Assembly: GCF_038502225.1 (NCBI RefSeq) | Contig: NC_091298.1 | Location: 43,740,663-43,804,662 of the forward strand | From: Cherax quadricarinatus | Taxonomy: Eukaryota; Arthropoda; Malacostraca; Decapoda; Parastacidae | Length of the DNA stretch: 64,000 nt | Direction of reading: 5' to 3' | Part shown: positions 22,836-30,858 of the stretch, in pieces | Numbering within the stretch: position 1 is the stretch's first letter | Layout: each line of letters begins with the position of its first letter | Translations under genes and position numbers: made by a program | The notes under the pieces: model-generated | Database searches by the model: none | What the model was told of the DNA's origin: nothing | What the model saw: only the letters and a program-made list of their open reading frames with translations

Positions 22836-23347
22836 TACACCATATATGTCAGGCCCATACTGGAGTATGCAGTACCAGTTTGGAATCCACACATGGTCAA
22901 GCACGTCAAGAAATTAGAGAAAGTGCAAAGGTTTGCACTAAGGGGATTGTCCTACGAATAAAGGTTAAAGGAAATTGACCTGACGACACTGGAAGACAGG
23001 AGGCTCAGGAGAAACATGATAACGACATGTAAAATACTGCGCAGAATAGACAAGGTTGACAAAGACAGGATGTTCTAGAGAGGGGACACAGAAACAAGGG
23101 GTCACAATTGGAAGCTGAAGACTCAAATGAGTCAAAGGGATGTTTGGAAGCATTTCTTCAGTCATAGAGTTGTCAGGCCGTGGAATAGCCTAGAAAGTGA
23201 CGTAGGGGAGGCGGGAACCATACATAGTTTTAAGATGAGGTTCGATAAAGCTCATGGAGCAGGGAGAGAGAGGCCCTATTAGCAATCAGTGAAGAGGCGG
23301 GGCCAGGAGCTATGATTCGACCTCTGCAACCACAAATAGGTGAGTAC
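22834..23347 (+). pseudogene. LINE-B C-terminus and 3' end, second copy
   Basis: Plus strand TVYVRPILEYAVPVWNP-like start (cactgtacaccatatatgtc), KHVKKLEKVQRFALRGLSYE, then stop-interrupted RLKEIDLTTLEDRR and KRFDKAHGAG-like C-terminus, ending GGTGAGTAC at 23347. The 5' break is at (AC)n. Mirrored at 34899-35395. Confidence 0.8.
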
Positions 23348-23527
23348 ACACACAAGTGACGAGGTATCAGAGTGGGTGCCTGTGACGAGCGGGGTTTCAC
23401 AGGGGTGAGTCCTAGGACCGGTGCTGTTTCTGATATATGTAAACGACATGGCAGAAGGAATAGGCTGAGAAATGTCCCTGTTTGCAGATGATGTCAACCT
23501 GATGAGAAGAATTCAATCGGACGAGGA
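23348..23527 (+). pseudogene. LINE-B RT motif B/C fragment
   Basis: After a short ACACACACA it reads SDEVSEWVPVTSGVSQG, stop, VLGPVLFLIYVNDMAEGIG, stop, EMSLFADDVNLMRRIQSDED: RT motifs B and C with intact FADD but two in-frame stops. Third head-to-tail LINE-B piece in this arm. Confidence 0.85.
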
Positions 23528-23995
23528 TTGCTATTTAAGACAAAATCGCAAGTTTTACCTATTGGTCACCTACTATACCTACTCACCAGGTGCCTGTCAA
23601 TCCCAAAATTTACCTACTTCCTGATATGCTCCCCAGCCTTCAGCAGTCTGAAACTCAAGAAATATGACTCTCTTCTTAAGACCATGCTAGAAAGTGTATT
23701 GAATCTTTCCCTCGAAGATGGACAGTGGTTGCAAGCCTCACTTCCAATCAGACTTGAGAGGCTAGGAGTACGCAAATCCTCCCAGATTGCCCTACACATG
23801 TGCCATCACACGTGTGGTTGAGGTAGACAAACACAGGAAAGCCTTTCACAAACTGGTAAACATAAACATCAAGCAAAGACAGCAGTGAATTAGATTCCCA
23901 TTCAGTTCTGAAGTTGACAGGAGGAGCAAGATGATGATGAGATCAACAAGGAGTTAGAAGAGACTAAAATCAAGTGTAAAGTCAGAGGACACAAG
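23528..23995 (+). pseudogene. Non-LTR RT C-terminal fragment, different family
   Basis: Open frame 23528-23821: PIGHLLYLLTRCLSIPKFTY, then SPAFSSLKLKKYDSLLKTML and LEDGQWLQASLPIRLERLGV. The (W)xQASLPxRxxxLGVR signature is typical of the post-RT region of many LINE polymerases. Relics (EVDKHRKAFHKLVN) continue to about 23995. It is not LINE-A, B, C or I. Mirrored at 34250-34718. Confidence 0.6.
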
Positions 23996-24011
23996 TGCAA
24001 CTAATGTGACA

Positions 24012-24066
24012 CTTTATTGTGGCAACGTTTCGCTCTCCAGGAGCTTTGTCAAGCCATTACAAACAG
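24012..24066 (-). ncRNA. Hammerhead-like motif, family B2
   Basis: Minus strand: TGGC, core TTGACAA plus extra A, stem II GCTC-CTGGA-GAGC, GAAACGTT, then GCCA pairing with TGGC, followed by CAATAAAG. Core 3/8 are U/A. Stem I and stem II differ completely from family A but keep pairing. The mirror copy is 34180-34234 (+). Confidence 0.55.
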
Positions 24067-24160
24067 TACATGGACACAGATGGTATATATAGGCTCAGAG
24101 TGAGGTGCAATACTAGTGGTAGTAGTAGTAGTGACATAAGTTGTAGTAGTAGTAGTAGTA

Positions 24161-24210
24161 ATACATAAGAACATAAGAAAGGAGGAACACTGCAGCAGGC
24201 CTGTTGGCCC
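24161..24210 (-). mobile_element. LINE-A 3'-end stub
   Basis: Plus strand ACATAAGAACATAAGAAAGG, AGGAACACTGCAGCAGGCCT, GTTGGCCCATG is the reverse complement of the LINE-A 3' terminus (compare 26905-26957). It is a 50-bp 3' stub adjoining the ribozyme element. Mirrored at 34039-34086. Confidence 0.75.
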
Positions 24211-24278
24211 ATGAACATCAAAATGGTATACAATACCGACAGGTTGGTAGGTAAGACACGTAAGCAACAGTTAGGCAA

Positions 24279-24334
24279 CTTTATTCCGAAACGTTTCGCC
24301 TACACAGTAGGCTTCTTCAGTCGAATACAGAAAG
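24279..24334 (-). ncRNA. Hammerhead-like motif, family A2 (minus)
   Basis: Minus strand: TATT, CGA, core CTGAAGA plus extra A, stem II GCCTAC-TGT-GTAGGC (6 bp), GAAACGTT, TCG pairing with CGA, then AATA pairing with TATT inside AATAAAG. Position 7 is A, which hammerheads tolerate. Confidence 0.6.
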
Positions 24335-24365
24335 TAGGCAGGAACATCTCTACTGTTCCTGCCTA

Positions 24366-24421
24366 CTTTCTGTATTCGACTGAAGAAGCCTACTGTGTAG
24401 GCGAAACGTTTCGGAATAAAG
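24366..24421 (+). ncRNA. Hammerhead-like motif, family A2 (plus)
   Basis: Identical to 24279-24334 on the opposite strand. Transcription from either side would yield an intact motif. Confidence 0.6.
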
Positions 24422-24487
24422 TTGAGTGGTGACGTGTACTTAGCTCTGTGAAGACCTGTTTGCGCGCTCTCTACGAATTGAAGCAAG

Positions 24488-25324
24488 ATGCCCTCCATCG
24501 AGCAACTTTACCAACAGCTTATGGAAGAATTGAGGATGGCGAAGATGGAGATTAGGCGACTGACTGAGGAAAACAAGAAGATTCGTAGTAGTCCTCCTGT
24601 TTTGAGTCCTCAGGTCAAGAAAGGAAACTGGTCAGTGGCTGGACAGCAGGGAACGAAGTTGACGATCAAGAAGACGAATGGAAAGGTAGAAACGATGAAG
24701 AAGAAAGAGACTGCTGTGGAAACTGTTGTGGAAACATCTAATGCTTTCTCCGTGCTACCCGACGAATGTGAGTCGACTACTGGGAACGTCACGACGAACG
24801 ACACCAAGAAAGGTAAGAATATTGTTGTTGTTGGGGATAGCCAAGTTAGGTATATGGATAAGGAGTTCTGCTTGAAGGACAGGAGTAGGAGACAGAGAGT
24901 TTGCTTTCCTGGGGCTGGGATGGAGGATATTGTTAGCCGTCTGGATGACATCATGAGAGGTAATGGGAGCAATCCTATTATCTGTCTCAGTGCTGGAGGC
25001 AACGATGTTGGCAGACGTAGGAGTGAAGACCTGATTAGCAGGTATAGGTCAGCAATAGAAATAATTAGGAGGAAGGGTGGGAACCCTGTCATATGTGGTA
25101 TTTTGCCAAGGAGAGGAGTTGGAAATGAATGGTTGTCCAGGGCAATTGGTGTCAATTGCTGGCTGGACAAATACTGTAAGGAAAATGCGGTAACATTCAT
25201 TGACAACTGGGACCTCTTCTATGGCAGAAATGACATGTATGCCAGGGATGGGGTTCACTTATCTAGGTCTCGGGTGGGAGCACTGACAACTGCAGTGGAG
25301 GGAGCTGTTAGGACTTTAAACTAG
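24488..25324 (+). CDS. LINE-A ORF1: coiled coil plus SGNH-hydrolase-like domain
   Basis: Intact 278-codon ORF. Residues 5-33 (IEQLYQQLMEELRMAKMEI then RRLTEENKK) have a coiled-coil pattern, and 40-110 are basic and Ser/Thr-rich. Residues 110-275 look like an SGNH/GDSL esterase-type fold: block I VVVGDSQ with the nucleophile Ser at about 118, block III GGND at 170-173, and block V DGVH at 254-257 giving the catalytic Asp and His. Esterase-type ORF1 proteins are known in CR1 elements and are thought to help ribonucleoprotein or membrane handling; the substrate is unknown. ATG 24488 follows the 66-bp 5'UTR and leads the frame. The mirror copy in the right arm is frameshifted, so this is the only intact ORF1 here. 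Confidence 0.85.
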   Translation: MPSIEQLYQQLMEELRMAKMEIRRLTEENKKIRSSPPVLSPQVKKGNWSVAGQQGTKLTIKKTNGKVETMKKKETAVETVVETSNAFSVLPDECESTTGNVTTNDTKKGKNIVVVGDSQVRYMDKEFCLKDRSRRQRVCFPGAGMEDIVSRLDDIMRGNGSNPIICLSAGGNDVGRRRSEDLISRYRSAIEIIRRKGGNPVICGILPRRGVGNEWLSRAIGVNCWLDKYCKENAVTFIDNWDLFYGRNDMYARDGVHLSRSRVGALTTAVEGAVRTLN

Positions 25325-25338
25325 GAATAGTTAGTGGT

Positions 25339-25962
25339 ATGGGTTTTGGCAGGAAAACAGTGAAGTCCCAGTGTAGTAATATTATGAGTTCTAGGGGAAC
25401 TAGTAATAAGCAGAACGAGGTAGATATTGAAAAGCCAGTGACATTGGGTGATAAGGACAGTAATAGGTTTAGTAGAAAAACAGAAATGAGCAGGAAGGGT
25501 AAAGAGAAAAGAGAGTCTTTCAATGTTTATTATGCTAATAGCCGTAGTGCTAGGAATAAGATGGACGAGTTGAGATTAGTTGCTAGTGCAGGTAACATTG
25601 ATGTATTTGCCTTAACTGAGACGTGGTTTAATTCAAAAAGTCGGGAAATGCGTGCGGAATGTCGCATTCAGGGTTTGAAATTGTTCCAAGTAGATAGAAG
25701 TATCGGGAAGGGGGGTGGGGTGGCATTGTATGTCCGAGATCGCTTGAAGTGCTGTATAAAAACGGGTATTAAGTCTGAAGTAACACATACAGAGTATGTT
25801 TGGGTAGAATTTTCAGAGGGGCATGAAAAACTGATTTTAGGAGTGATATACCGTCCCCCAAACTTAGATAGGGACCAAGGGAGACTACTATGGGAGGAAA
25901 TTGTTAAGGCCACAAGGCACGATAATGTAGTAATTCTAGGAGACTTTAACTTATATCAATGA
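25339..25962 (+). CDS. LINE-A ORF2 N-terminus: APE-type endonuclease, truncated
   Basis: Starts 14 bp after the ORF1 stop. Residues 62-68 (NVYYANS) hold the metal-site Asn, 91-97 (ALTETWF) the catalytic Glu, 171-175 YRPPN, and 198-204 VILGDFN the catalytic Asp/Asn. The domain then ends abruptly (LYQ, stop) because the DNA is deleted at 25952/25953. The SDH motif and the first half of RT are missing, so it cannot nick DNA as it stands. The right-arm copy (32244-32912) is nearly identical to GDFN. Confidence 0.85.
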   Translation: MGFGRKTVKSQCSNIMSSRGTSNKQNEVDIEKPVTLGDKDSNRFSRKTEMSRKGKEKRESFNVYYANSRSARNKMDELRLVASAGNIDVFALTETWFNSKSREMRAECRIQGLKLFQVDRSIGKGGGVALYVRDRLKCCIKTGIKSEVTHTEYVWVEFSEGHEKLILGVIYRPPNLDRDQGRLLWEEIVKATRHDNVVILGDFNLYQ

Positions 25963-26806
25963 TCTTGATGAAAGAATTACTAGTTATATGAGCAAATTCG
26001 CCGATGACACGAAGATAGGTAGGATAATTGATTCAAACGTAGATGTTAGGGAACTTCAGGAGGATTTAGACAAACTCTACTCTTGGTCAGAAAACTGGCA
26101 GATGCAGTTCAATGTAGATAAATGCAAGGTTCTGAAGCTCGGGAGTGTCCATAACCCTAGCACTTACAAGTTAAATAATGTAGAACTTAGCCATACAGAT
26201 TGCGAAAAGGACTTGGGGGTTATGGTAAGCAGCAACCTTAAACCAAGACAGCAATGCCTAAGCGTACGTAATAAGGCAAATAGATTACTGGGATTTATAT
26301 CAAGAAGTGTAAGCAACAGAAGTCCAGAGGTCATACTGCAGCTTTATACATCATTAGTAAGGCCTCACCTAGATTATGCAGCTCAATTCTGGTCTCCATA
26401 TTACAGAATGGACATAAATTCGTTAGAAAACATTCAGCGTAGGATGACTAAATTAATACATAGCATTAGAAATCTTCCTTATGAAGAAAGATTGAAGACT
26501 CTTAAGTTACATTCACCTGTTAAGCGAAGAATGAGGGGAGACCTGATCGAAGTGTATAAGTGGAAGATAGGTATTAATAAAGGGGATATTAACAAGGTCT
26601 TGAGGATATCTCTTCAAGAGAGAACCCGCAGTAATGGATTTAAATTAGATAAGTTTAGATTTAGAAAGGACATAGGAAAGTATTGGTTTGGAAATAGGGT
26701 AGTTGATGAGTGGAACAGTCTACCTAGTTGGGTTATTGAGGTTAGGACTTTGGGTAGTTTCAAATTTAGGTTGGATAAGAATATGAGTGGGAGGGGTTGG
26801 ATTTGA
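25953..26806 (+). pseudogene. LINE-A reverse transcriptase C-terminal half
   Basis: Open from about 25953; the first ATG at 25988 reads MSKFADDTKIGR, so it starts just before catalytic motif C (FADD). Motifs A and B are gone. It continues through WQMQFNVDKCKVLKLG, the thumb with LVRPHLDYAAQFWSPYYR and IQRRMTKLIHSIRNLPYEE, and the C-terminus with FRFRKDIGKYWFGNRVVDEW. Identical in frame to the complete version at 31046-32236 minus. The 399-bp deletion at its start matches right-arm bases 31900-32298. Confidence 0.85.
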
Positions 26807-26957
26807 GTGGGACTTGCACATCGGAGCTTGTTTCTAGGGTGGCATAGAAAATTGGGTTGGTCAAATGTTTGTTAGTGGGATGAATTGTAAAGGACCTGCC
26901 TAGTAAGGGCCAACAGACCTGCTGCAGTGTTCCTCCTTTCTTATGTTCTTATGTTCT
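26807..26957 (+). other. LINE-A 3'UTR
   Basis: Ends GGGCCAACAGACCTGCTGCA, GTGTTCCTCCTTTCTTATG, TTCTTATG, TTCTTATG. The terminal octamer TTCTTATG repeats are the usual CR1-type ending. The next base begins another LINE-A endonuclease fragment (AATTTCTTGACTGGGAATTT), so this copy sits in or beside an older LINE-A. Confidence 0.75.
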
Positions 26958-26989
26958 TATGAATTTCTTGACTGGGAATTTAGAATCAT
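26958..26989 (+). pseudogene. LINE-A endonuclease sliver
   Basis: FLTGNLESYD frame, the same site as 30860-30891 minus in the right arm. It ends at the insertion point agaatcatacga, where the ribozyme element tail begins. Confidence 0.7.
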
Positions 26990-27060
26990 ACGATGGTATA
27001 AACCTTGGTAATAAATACCAACAAGTTGTTAGGTAAGACACATATGCAACAGTTAGACAT

Positions 27061-27116
27061 CTTTATTCCGAAACGTTTCGCCTACACAGTAGGCTTCTTC
27101 AGTCGAATACAGAAAG
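27061..27116 (-). ncRNA. Hammerhead-like motif, array unit 1
   Basis: Family A2 structure: CGA / CTGAAGA+A / GCCTAC-TGT-GTAGGC / GAAACGTT / TCG, with AATA-TATT as the outer part of stem I. Confidence 0.6.
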
Positions 27117-27495
27117 TAGGCAGGAGCAGTAGAGATGTGAAGACGATGTAATCAGTCCATCACCCTTAAAGTCGTAGAATTTGAGGTTGTCTGTCCCTCG
27201 GCCTGGAGAAGTTCAGTTCCATAGTCAGGAACTATCTGAAGATCAAGCGACAGTGTGGAGGCTTAAATACTGTCGGAAGGAGAGGTGCAGGGTAGTAGTA
27301 GTAGTAGTAGTAGTAGTGAGAGGCAACTGAGAGGTCATGTCCCTCTCAGATCCAACCCTTCTCACTTGGAAAGCTTGTCCAAGGTGTTTTCTGTACCAAG
27401 ATGCCACGTGTTGCAGTGTCTGACAAGATGAACATCAAAATGGTATACAATACCGACAGGTTGTTAGGTAAGACACATATGCAACAGTTAGACAT

Positions 27496-27551
27496 CTTTA
27501 TTCCGAAACGTTTCGCCTACACAGTAGGCTTCTTCAGTCGAATACAGAAAG
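27496..27551 (-). ncRNA. Hammerhead-like motif, array unit 2
   Basis: Identical 56-nt motif, 435 bp from unit 1. Confidence 0.6.
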
Positions 27552-27927
27552 TAGGCAGGAGCAGTAGAGATGTGAAGACGATGTAATCAGTCCATCACCC
27601 TTAAAGTCGTAGAATTTGAGGTTGTCTGTCCCTCGGCCTGGAGAAGTTCAGTTCCATAGTCAGGAACTATCTGAAGATCAAGCGACAGTGTGGAGGCTTA
27701 AATACTGTCGGAAGGAGAGGTGCAGGGTAGTAGTAGTAGTAGTAGTAGTGAGAGGCAACTGAGAGGTCATGTCCCTCTCAGATCCAACCCTTCTCACTTG
27801 GAAAGCTTGTCCAAGGTGTTTTCTGTACCAAGATGCCACGTGTTGCAGTGTCTGACAAGATGAACATCAAAATGGTATACAATACCGACAGGTTGTTAGG
27901 TAAGACACATATGCAACAGTTAGACAT

Positions 27928-27983
27928 CTTTATTCCGAAACGTTTCGCCTACACAGTAGGCTTCTTCAGTCGAATACAGAAAG
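27928..27983 (-). ncRNA. Hammerhead-like motif, array unit 3
   Basis: Identical 56-nt motif, 432 bp from unit 2. Confidence 0.6.
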
Positions 27984-28362
27984 TAGGCAGGAGCAGTAGA
28001 GATGTGAAGACGATGTAATCAGTCCATCACCCTTAAAGTCGTAGAATTTGATGTTGTCTGTCCCTCGGCCTGGAGAAGTTCAGTTCCATAGTCAGGAACT
28101 ATCTGAAGATCAAGCGACAGTGTGGAGGCTTAAATACTGTCGGAAGGAGAGGTGCAGGGTAGTAGTAGTAGTAGTAGTAGTAGTGAGAGGCAACTGAGAG
28201 GTCATGTCCCTCTCAGATCCAACCCTTCTCACTTGGAAAGCTTGTCCAAGGTGTTTTCTGTAACAAGATGCCACGTGTTGCAGTGTCTGACAAGATGAAC
28301 ATCAAAATGGTATACAATACCGACAGGTTGTTAGGTAAGACACATATGCAACAGTTAGACAT

Positions 28363-28418
28363 CTTTATTCCGAAACGTTTCGCCTACACAGTAGGCTTCT
28401 TCAGTCGAATACAGAAAG
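28363..28418 (-). ncRNA. Hammerhead-like motif, array unit 4
   Basis: Identical 56-nt motif, 435 bp from unit 3. Confidence 0.6.
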
Positions 28419-28800
28419 TAGGCAGGAGCAGTAGAGATGTGAAGACGATGTAATCAGTCCATCACCCTTAAAGTCGTAGAATTTGAGGTTGTCTGTCCCT
28501 CGGCCTGGAGAAGTTCAGTTCCATAGTCAGGAACTATCTGAAGATCAAGCGACAGTGTGGAGGCTTAAATACTGTCGGAAGGAGAGGTGCAGGGTAGTAG
28601 TAGTAGTAGTAGTAGTAGTAGTGAGAGGCAACTGAGAGGTCATGTCCCTCTCAGATCCAACCCTTCTCACTTGGAAAGCTTGTCCAAGGTGTTTTCTGTA
28701 CCAAGATGCCACGTGTTGCAGTGTCTGACAAGATGAACATCAAAATGGTATACAATACCGACAGGTTGTTAGGTAAGACACATATGCAACAGTTAGACAA

Positions 28801-28856
28801 CTTTATTCCGAAACGTTTCGCCTACACAGTAGGCTTCTTCAGTCGAATACAGAAAG
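28801..28856 (-). ncRNA. Hammerhead-like motif, array unit 5
   Basis: Identical 56-nt motif, 438 bp from unit 4. It begins right after gttagacaa, where other units have gttagacat. Confidence 0.6.
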
Positions 28857-28983
28857 TAGGCAGGAACAGTAGAGATGTGAAGACGATGTAATCAGTCCAT
28901 CACCCTTGTAGTCGTAGAATTTGAGGTTGTCAGTCCCTCGGCCTGGAGAAGTTCAGTTCCATAGTCAGGAACTATCTGAAGAT

Positions 28984-29169
28984 CAAGCTGCTCAAAGAAC
29001 GTTTATCCCATATAAAGAAATTAGATCAAATAGAAATGACCCAAAATGGATGAATAATAGGCTCAAATATCTACTAGGGCATAAGAAAGGAATTTATAGG
29101 CATATCAAAAGAGGTGAGGGTCATCTTATGAATCAGTATATTGACATTAAGAGGGACATTGAAGATTGA
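28984..29169 (+). pseudogene. LINE-A linker between endonuclease and RT
   Basis: In frame: AAQRTFIPYKEIRSNRNDPK, WMNNRLKYLLGHKKGIYRHI, KRGEGHLMNQYIDIKRDIED. This is the basic linker of LINE-A ORF2, missing from both main LINE-A copies. It is the mirror of 30201-30383. It is cut at 29166 by a family A element. Confidence 0.8.
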
Positions 29170-29193
29170 GACACTTATGCAGCATATGGGAAT

Positions 29194-29246
29194 CTTTATT
29201 CAGGAAACGTTTCGCCACACAGTGGCTTCATCAGTCCAATACAAAG
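29194..29246 (-). ncRNA. Hammerhead-like motif, family A
   Basis: Same fold as 543-595: GGA / CTGATGA+A / GCCAC-TGT-GTGGC / GAAACGTT / TCC. Confidence 0.6.
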
Positions 29247-29571
29247 AGGAAGGCGTAAGAAGAGGAGTAGTATGAGGTAATCAGTCCCTCAGCCTGGAGT
29301 CGATGTGTTCAGTCCATCAATCTTGTAGAATGTACAGCATAGGGCCGTAGACGTGGCTTATATACTGTAGTAAGGTGAGGTGAAGCAGGCGGAGGCGGGG
29401 TCATAGTGGTACCATCCACTAGTCGAAGTAGGTCTTCGTCCAAAGGTTGAACAAGTGTTGAAAAATTCTTTGTAACAAGATCCCATGATGCTGCAGTGTC
29501 TGACAGTTGTGATGAATGGCTTGAAAAACCGACAAGTTGAAGATTGAGACACTTATGCAGCATATGGGAAT

Positions 29572-29624
29572 CTTTATTCAGGAAACGTTTCGCCACACAG
29601 TGGCTTCATCAGTCCAATACAAAG
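29572..29624 (-). ncRNA. Hammerhead-like motif, family A
   Basis: Identical to 29194-29246, 378 bp away. Its stem II half lies at the inner edge of the palindrome arm. Confidence 0.6.
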
Positions 29625-29756
29625 AGGAAGGCGTAAGAAGAGGAGTAGTATGAGGTAATCAGTCCCTCAGCCTGGAGTCGATGTGTTCAGTCCATCAATC
29701 TTGTAGAATGTACAGCATAGGGCCGTAGACGTGGCTTATATACTGTAGTGAGGTGA

Positions 29757-29798
29757 GGTGATGAAGCCACTGTGTGGCGAAACGTTTCCTGAATAAAG
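29757..29798 (+). ncRNA. Broken hammerhead-like motif at palindrome edge
   Basis: Begins GTGATGAAGCCAC: the stem I 5' strand and C3 are replaced by unrelated sequence because the palindrome junction (29758/29759) cuts through the core. GTGGC-GAAACGTT-TCC and AATAAAG are intact. Confidence 0.5.
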
Positions 29799-30210
29799 AT
29801 TCCCATATGCTGCATAAGTGTCTCAATCTTCAACTTGTCGGTTTTTCAAGCCATTCATCACAACTGTCAGACACTGCAGCATCATGGGATCTTGTTACAA
29901 AGAATTTTTCAACACTTGTTCAACCTTTGGACGAAGACCTACTTCGACTAGTGGATGGTACCACTATGACCCCGCCTCCGCATGTTTCACCTCACCTCAC
30001 TACAGTATATAAGCCACGTCTACGGCCCTATGCTGTACATTCTACAAGATTGATGGACTGAACACATCGACTCCAGGCTGAGGGACTGATTACCTCATAC
30101 TACTCCTCTTCTTACGCCTTCCTCTTTGTATTGGACTGATGAAGCCACTGTGTGGCGAAACGTTTCCTGAATAAAGATTCCCATATGCTGCATAAGTGTC
30201 TCAATCTTCA
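29761..30210 (+). mobile_element. Family A hammerhead-like units (right of centre)
   Basis: One full unit in the opposite orientation to 29166-29758, with part of a second one at the centre, ending CTCAATCTTCAATG where LINE-A linker sequence resumes. Confidence 0.8.
30124..30176 (+). ncRNA. Hammerhead-like motif, family A (reference copy)
   Basis: Plus strand, so it can be read directly: stem I 5' strand CTTTG-TATT-GGA at 30124-30135, core CTGATGA 30136-30142, extra A 30143, stem II GCCAC 30144-30148, loop TGT, GTGGC 30152-30156, GAAACGTT 30157-30164, TCC 30165-30167 pairing with GGA, then TG bulge, AATA pairing with TATT, AAG. Predicted cleavage is between 30164 and 30165. Stem III is AC/GU with no loop. 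Confidence 0.65.
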
Positions 30211-30709
30211 ATGTCCCTCTTAATGTCAATATACTGATTCATAAGATGACCCTCACCTCTTTTGATATGCCTATAAATTCCTTTCTTATGCCCTAGTAGA
30301 TATTTGAGCCTATTATTAATCCATTTTGGGTCATTTCTATTTGATCTAATTTCTTTATAGGATAAACGTTCTTTGAGCAGCATGTATAGTGTTCAGAAAA
30401 CTGTCATATTGATAGCTCTCTTCGTTACCCCAGTCAACAGATGATAAGTGTTCTCTAAGCCCATCGTAATCTGCTAAGCGAAAATCTGGGACTGTTACTG
30501 AGTTATCGCTACTATCGTACTTCCATTCAATGCTAAATATAACTGATTTGTGATCGCTAGCACCCAGTTCCTCTGAATTTTATAAATTATTAACAAGGGA
30601 TTCATTGTTTGCCAGAATTAAGTCAAGCAGGTTATTTACCCTTGTAGGTTTTGTCACAAACTGCTTCAAAAAACAATCCTGAACTACTTCTAAGAAGTCG
30701 TATGATTCT

Positions 30710-30858
30710 GGTTTAGAAAGACACGTAAGCAAACACTATAACATATTTATTAGAAAACGTTTCGGTCCTGGGACCTTGATCACTTCTAACAGTTATAGTG
30801 TTTGCTTACGTGTCTTTCTAAACCAACTTGTTGGTATTTATTACCAAGGTTTATACCA
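30710..30858. mobile_element. Foldback hammerhead-like element, family E, with 12-bp target duplication
   Basis: A 149-bp insertion in the LINE-A endonuclease region, flanked by perfect 12-bp repeats tcgtatgattct (30698-30709 and 30859-30870). Inverted arms of 33 bp (30710-30742 and 30792-30824) enclose the motif 30750-30789. The tail is AACTTGTTGGTATTTATTAC, CAAGGTTTATACCA. The related LINE-A relic at 13855-13885 shows the site without the insertion. Confidence 0.85.
30750..30789 (-). ncRNA. Hammerhead-like motif, family E
   Basis: Minus strand: TTAGAA, core GTGATCA plus extra A, stem II GGTC-CCAG-GACC (5 bp if GGTCC-CA-GGACC), GAAACGTT, TTCTAA. Stem I is a perfect 6-bp TTAGAA/TTCTAA helix. 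Core 3/8 are G/C, a swapped pair relative to the usual C/G. Confidence 0.6.

Larger units (their letters stand above)
24211..24425. mobile_element. Foldback hammerhead-like element, family A2
   Basis: Tail on the left (ATGGTATACAATACCGACAG, then GTTGGTAGGTAAGACACG), then two oppositely oriented ribozyme-like motifs (24279-24334 minus, 24366-24421 plus) around a short spacer that is itself an inverted repeat (CAGGAAC...GTTCCTG). It ends at TTG just before the LINE-A 5'UTR. Mirrored at 33824-34038. Confidence 0.75.
24422..26957 (+). mobile_element. LINE-A copy, left arm (CR1-like, internally deleted)
   Basis: 5'UTR 24422-24487, ORF1 24488-25324, ORF2 pieces 25339-25962 and 25953-26806, and a 3'UTR ending TTCTTATGTTCTTATG at 26957. 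The order SGNH-type ORF1, then APE endonuclease plus RT, and the octamer-repeat 3' end fit CR1-clade elements. Relative to a full element it lacks the C-terminal endonuclease and the RT fingers (lost in both arms) and a further 399 bp with RT motifs A and B (lost only here). Confidence 0.85.
26990..28983 (-). repeat. Hammerhead-bearing satellite, ~435-bp unit x ~4.5
   Basis: Five consecutive ribozyme motifs are spaced 435, 432, 435 and 438 bp apart. The 3-bp steps equal the number of GTA triplets in each unit (8, 7, 8, 9). Each unit has the tail ATGGTATACAATACCGACAG, GTTGTTAGGTAAGACACATA, the motif, a ~250-bp body, (GTA)n and a body ending TGCAGTGTCTGACAAGATG. Units are almost identical, pointing to recent amplification. 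Open 61-codon frames are by-products. This array occupies the place of the 149-bp insertion at 30710-30858 in the right arm. Confidence 0.9.
21176..29611. repeat. Left arm of a ~16-kb inverted repeat
   Basis: From 21176 (tcaggtaggactac) to 29611 this arm is the reverse complement of 29759-37025 apart from indels. Paired positions sum to about 58,200-58,260 for the outer part and 59,370 near the centre. The shift is explained by the ~1.5 kb that the satellite array at 26990-28983 adds here and by 399 bp missing from LINE-A in this arm. SINE foldbacks, LINE-B pieces, ribozyme motifs and LINE-A occur in mirrored order. Confidence 0.9.
29166..29758 (-). mobile_element. Two tandem family A hammerhead-like units (left of centre)
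   Basis: Units of about 374-378 bp (29166-29540 and 29540-29758, the second cut short at the palindrome centre). They contain motifs 29194-29246 and 29572-29624. The sequence equals the single copy at 479-808. 29612-29758 is the unpaired 147-bp centre of the large palindrome. Confidence 0.85.

Noticed and set aside
24610..25206. 198-codon minus-strand ORF
   Set aside because: Shadow of LINE-A ORF1, whose plus-strand frame has the SGNH motifs.
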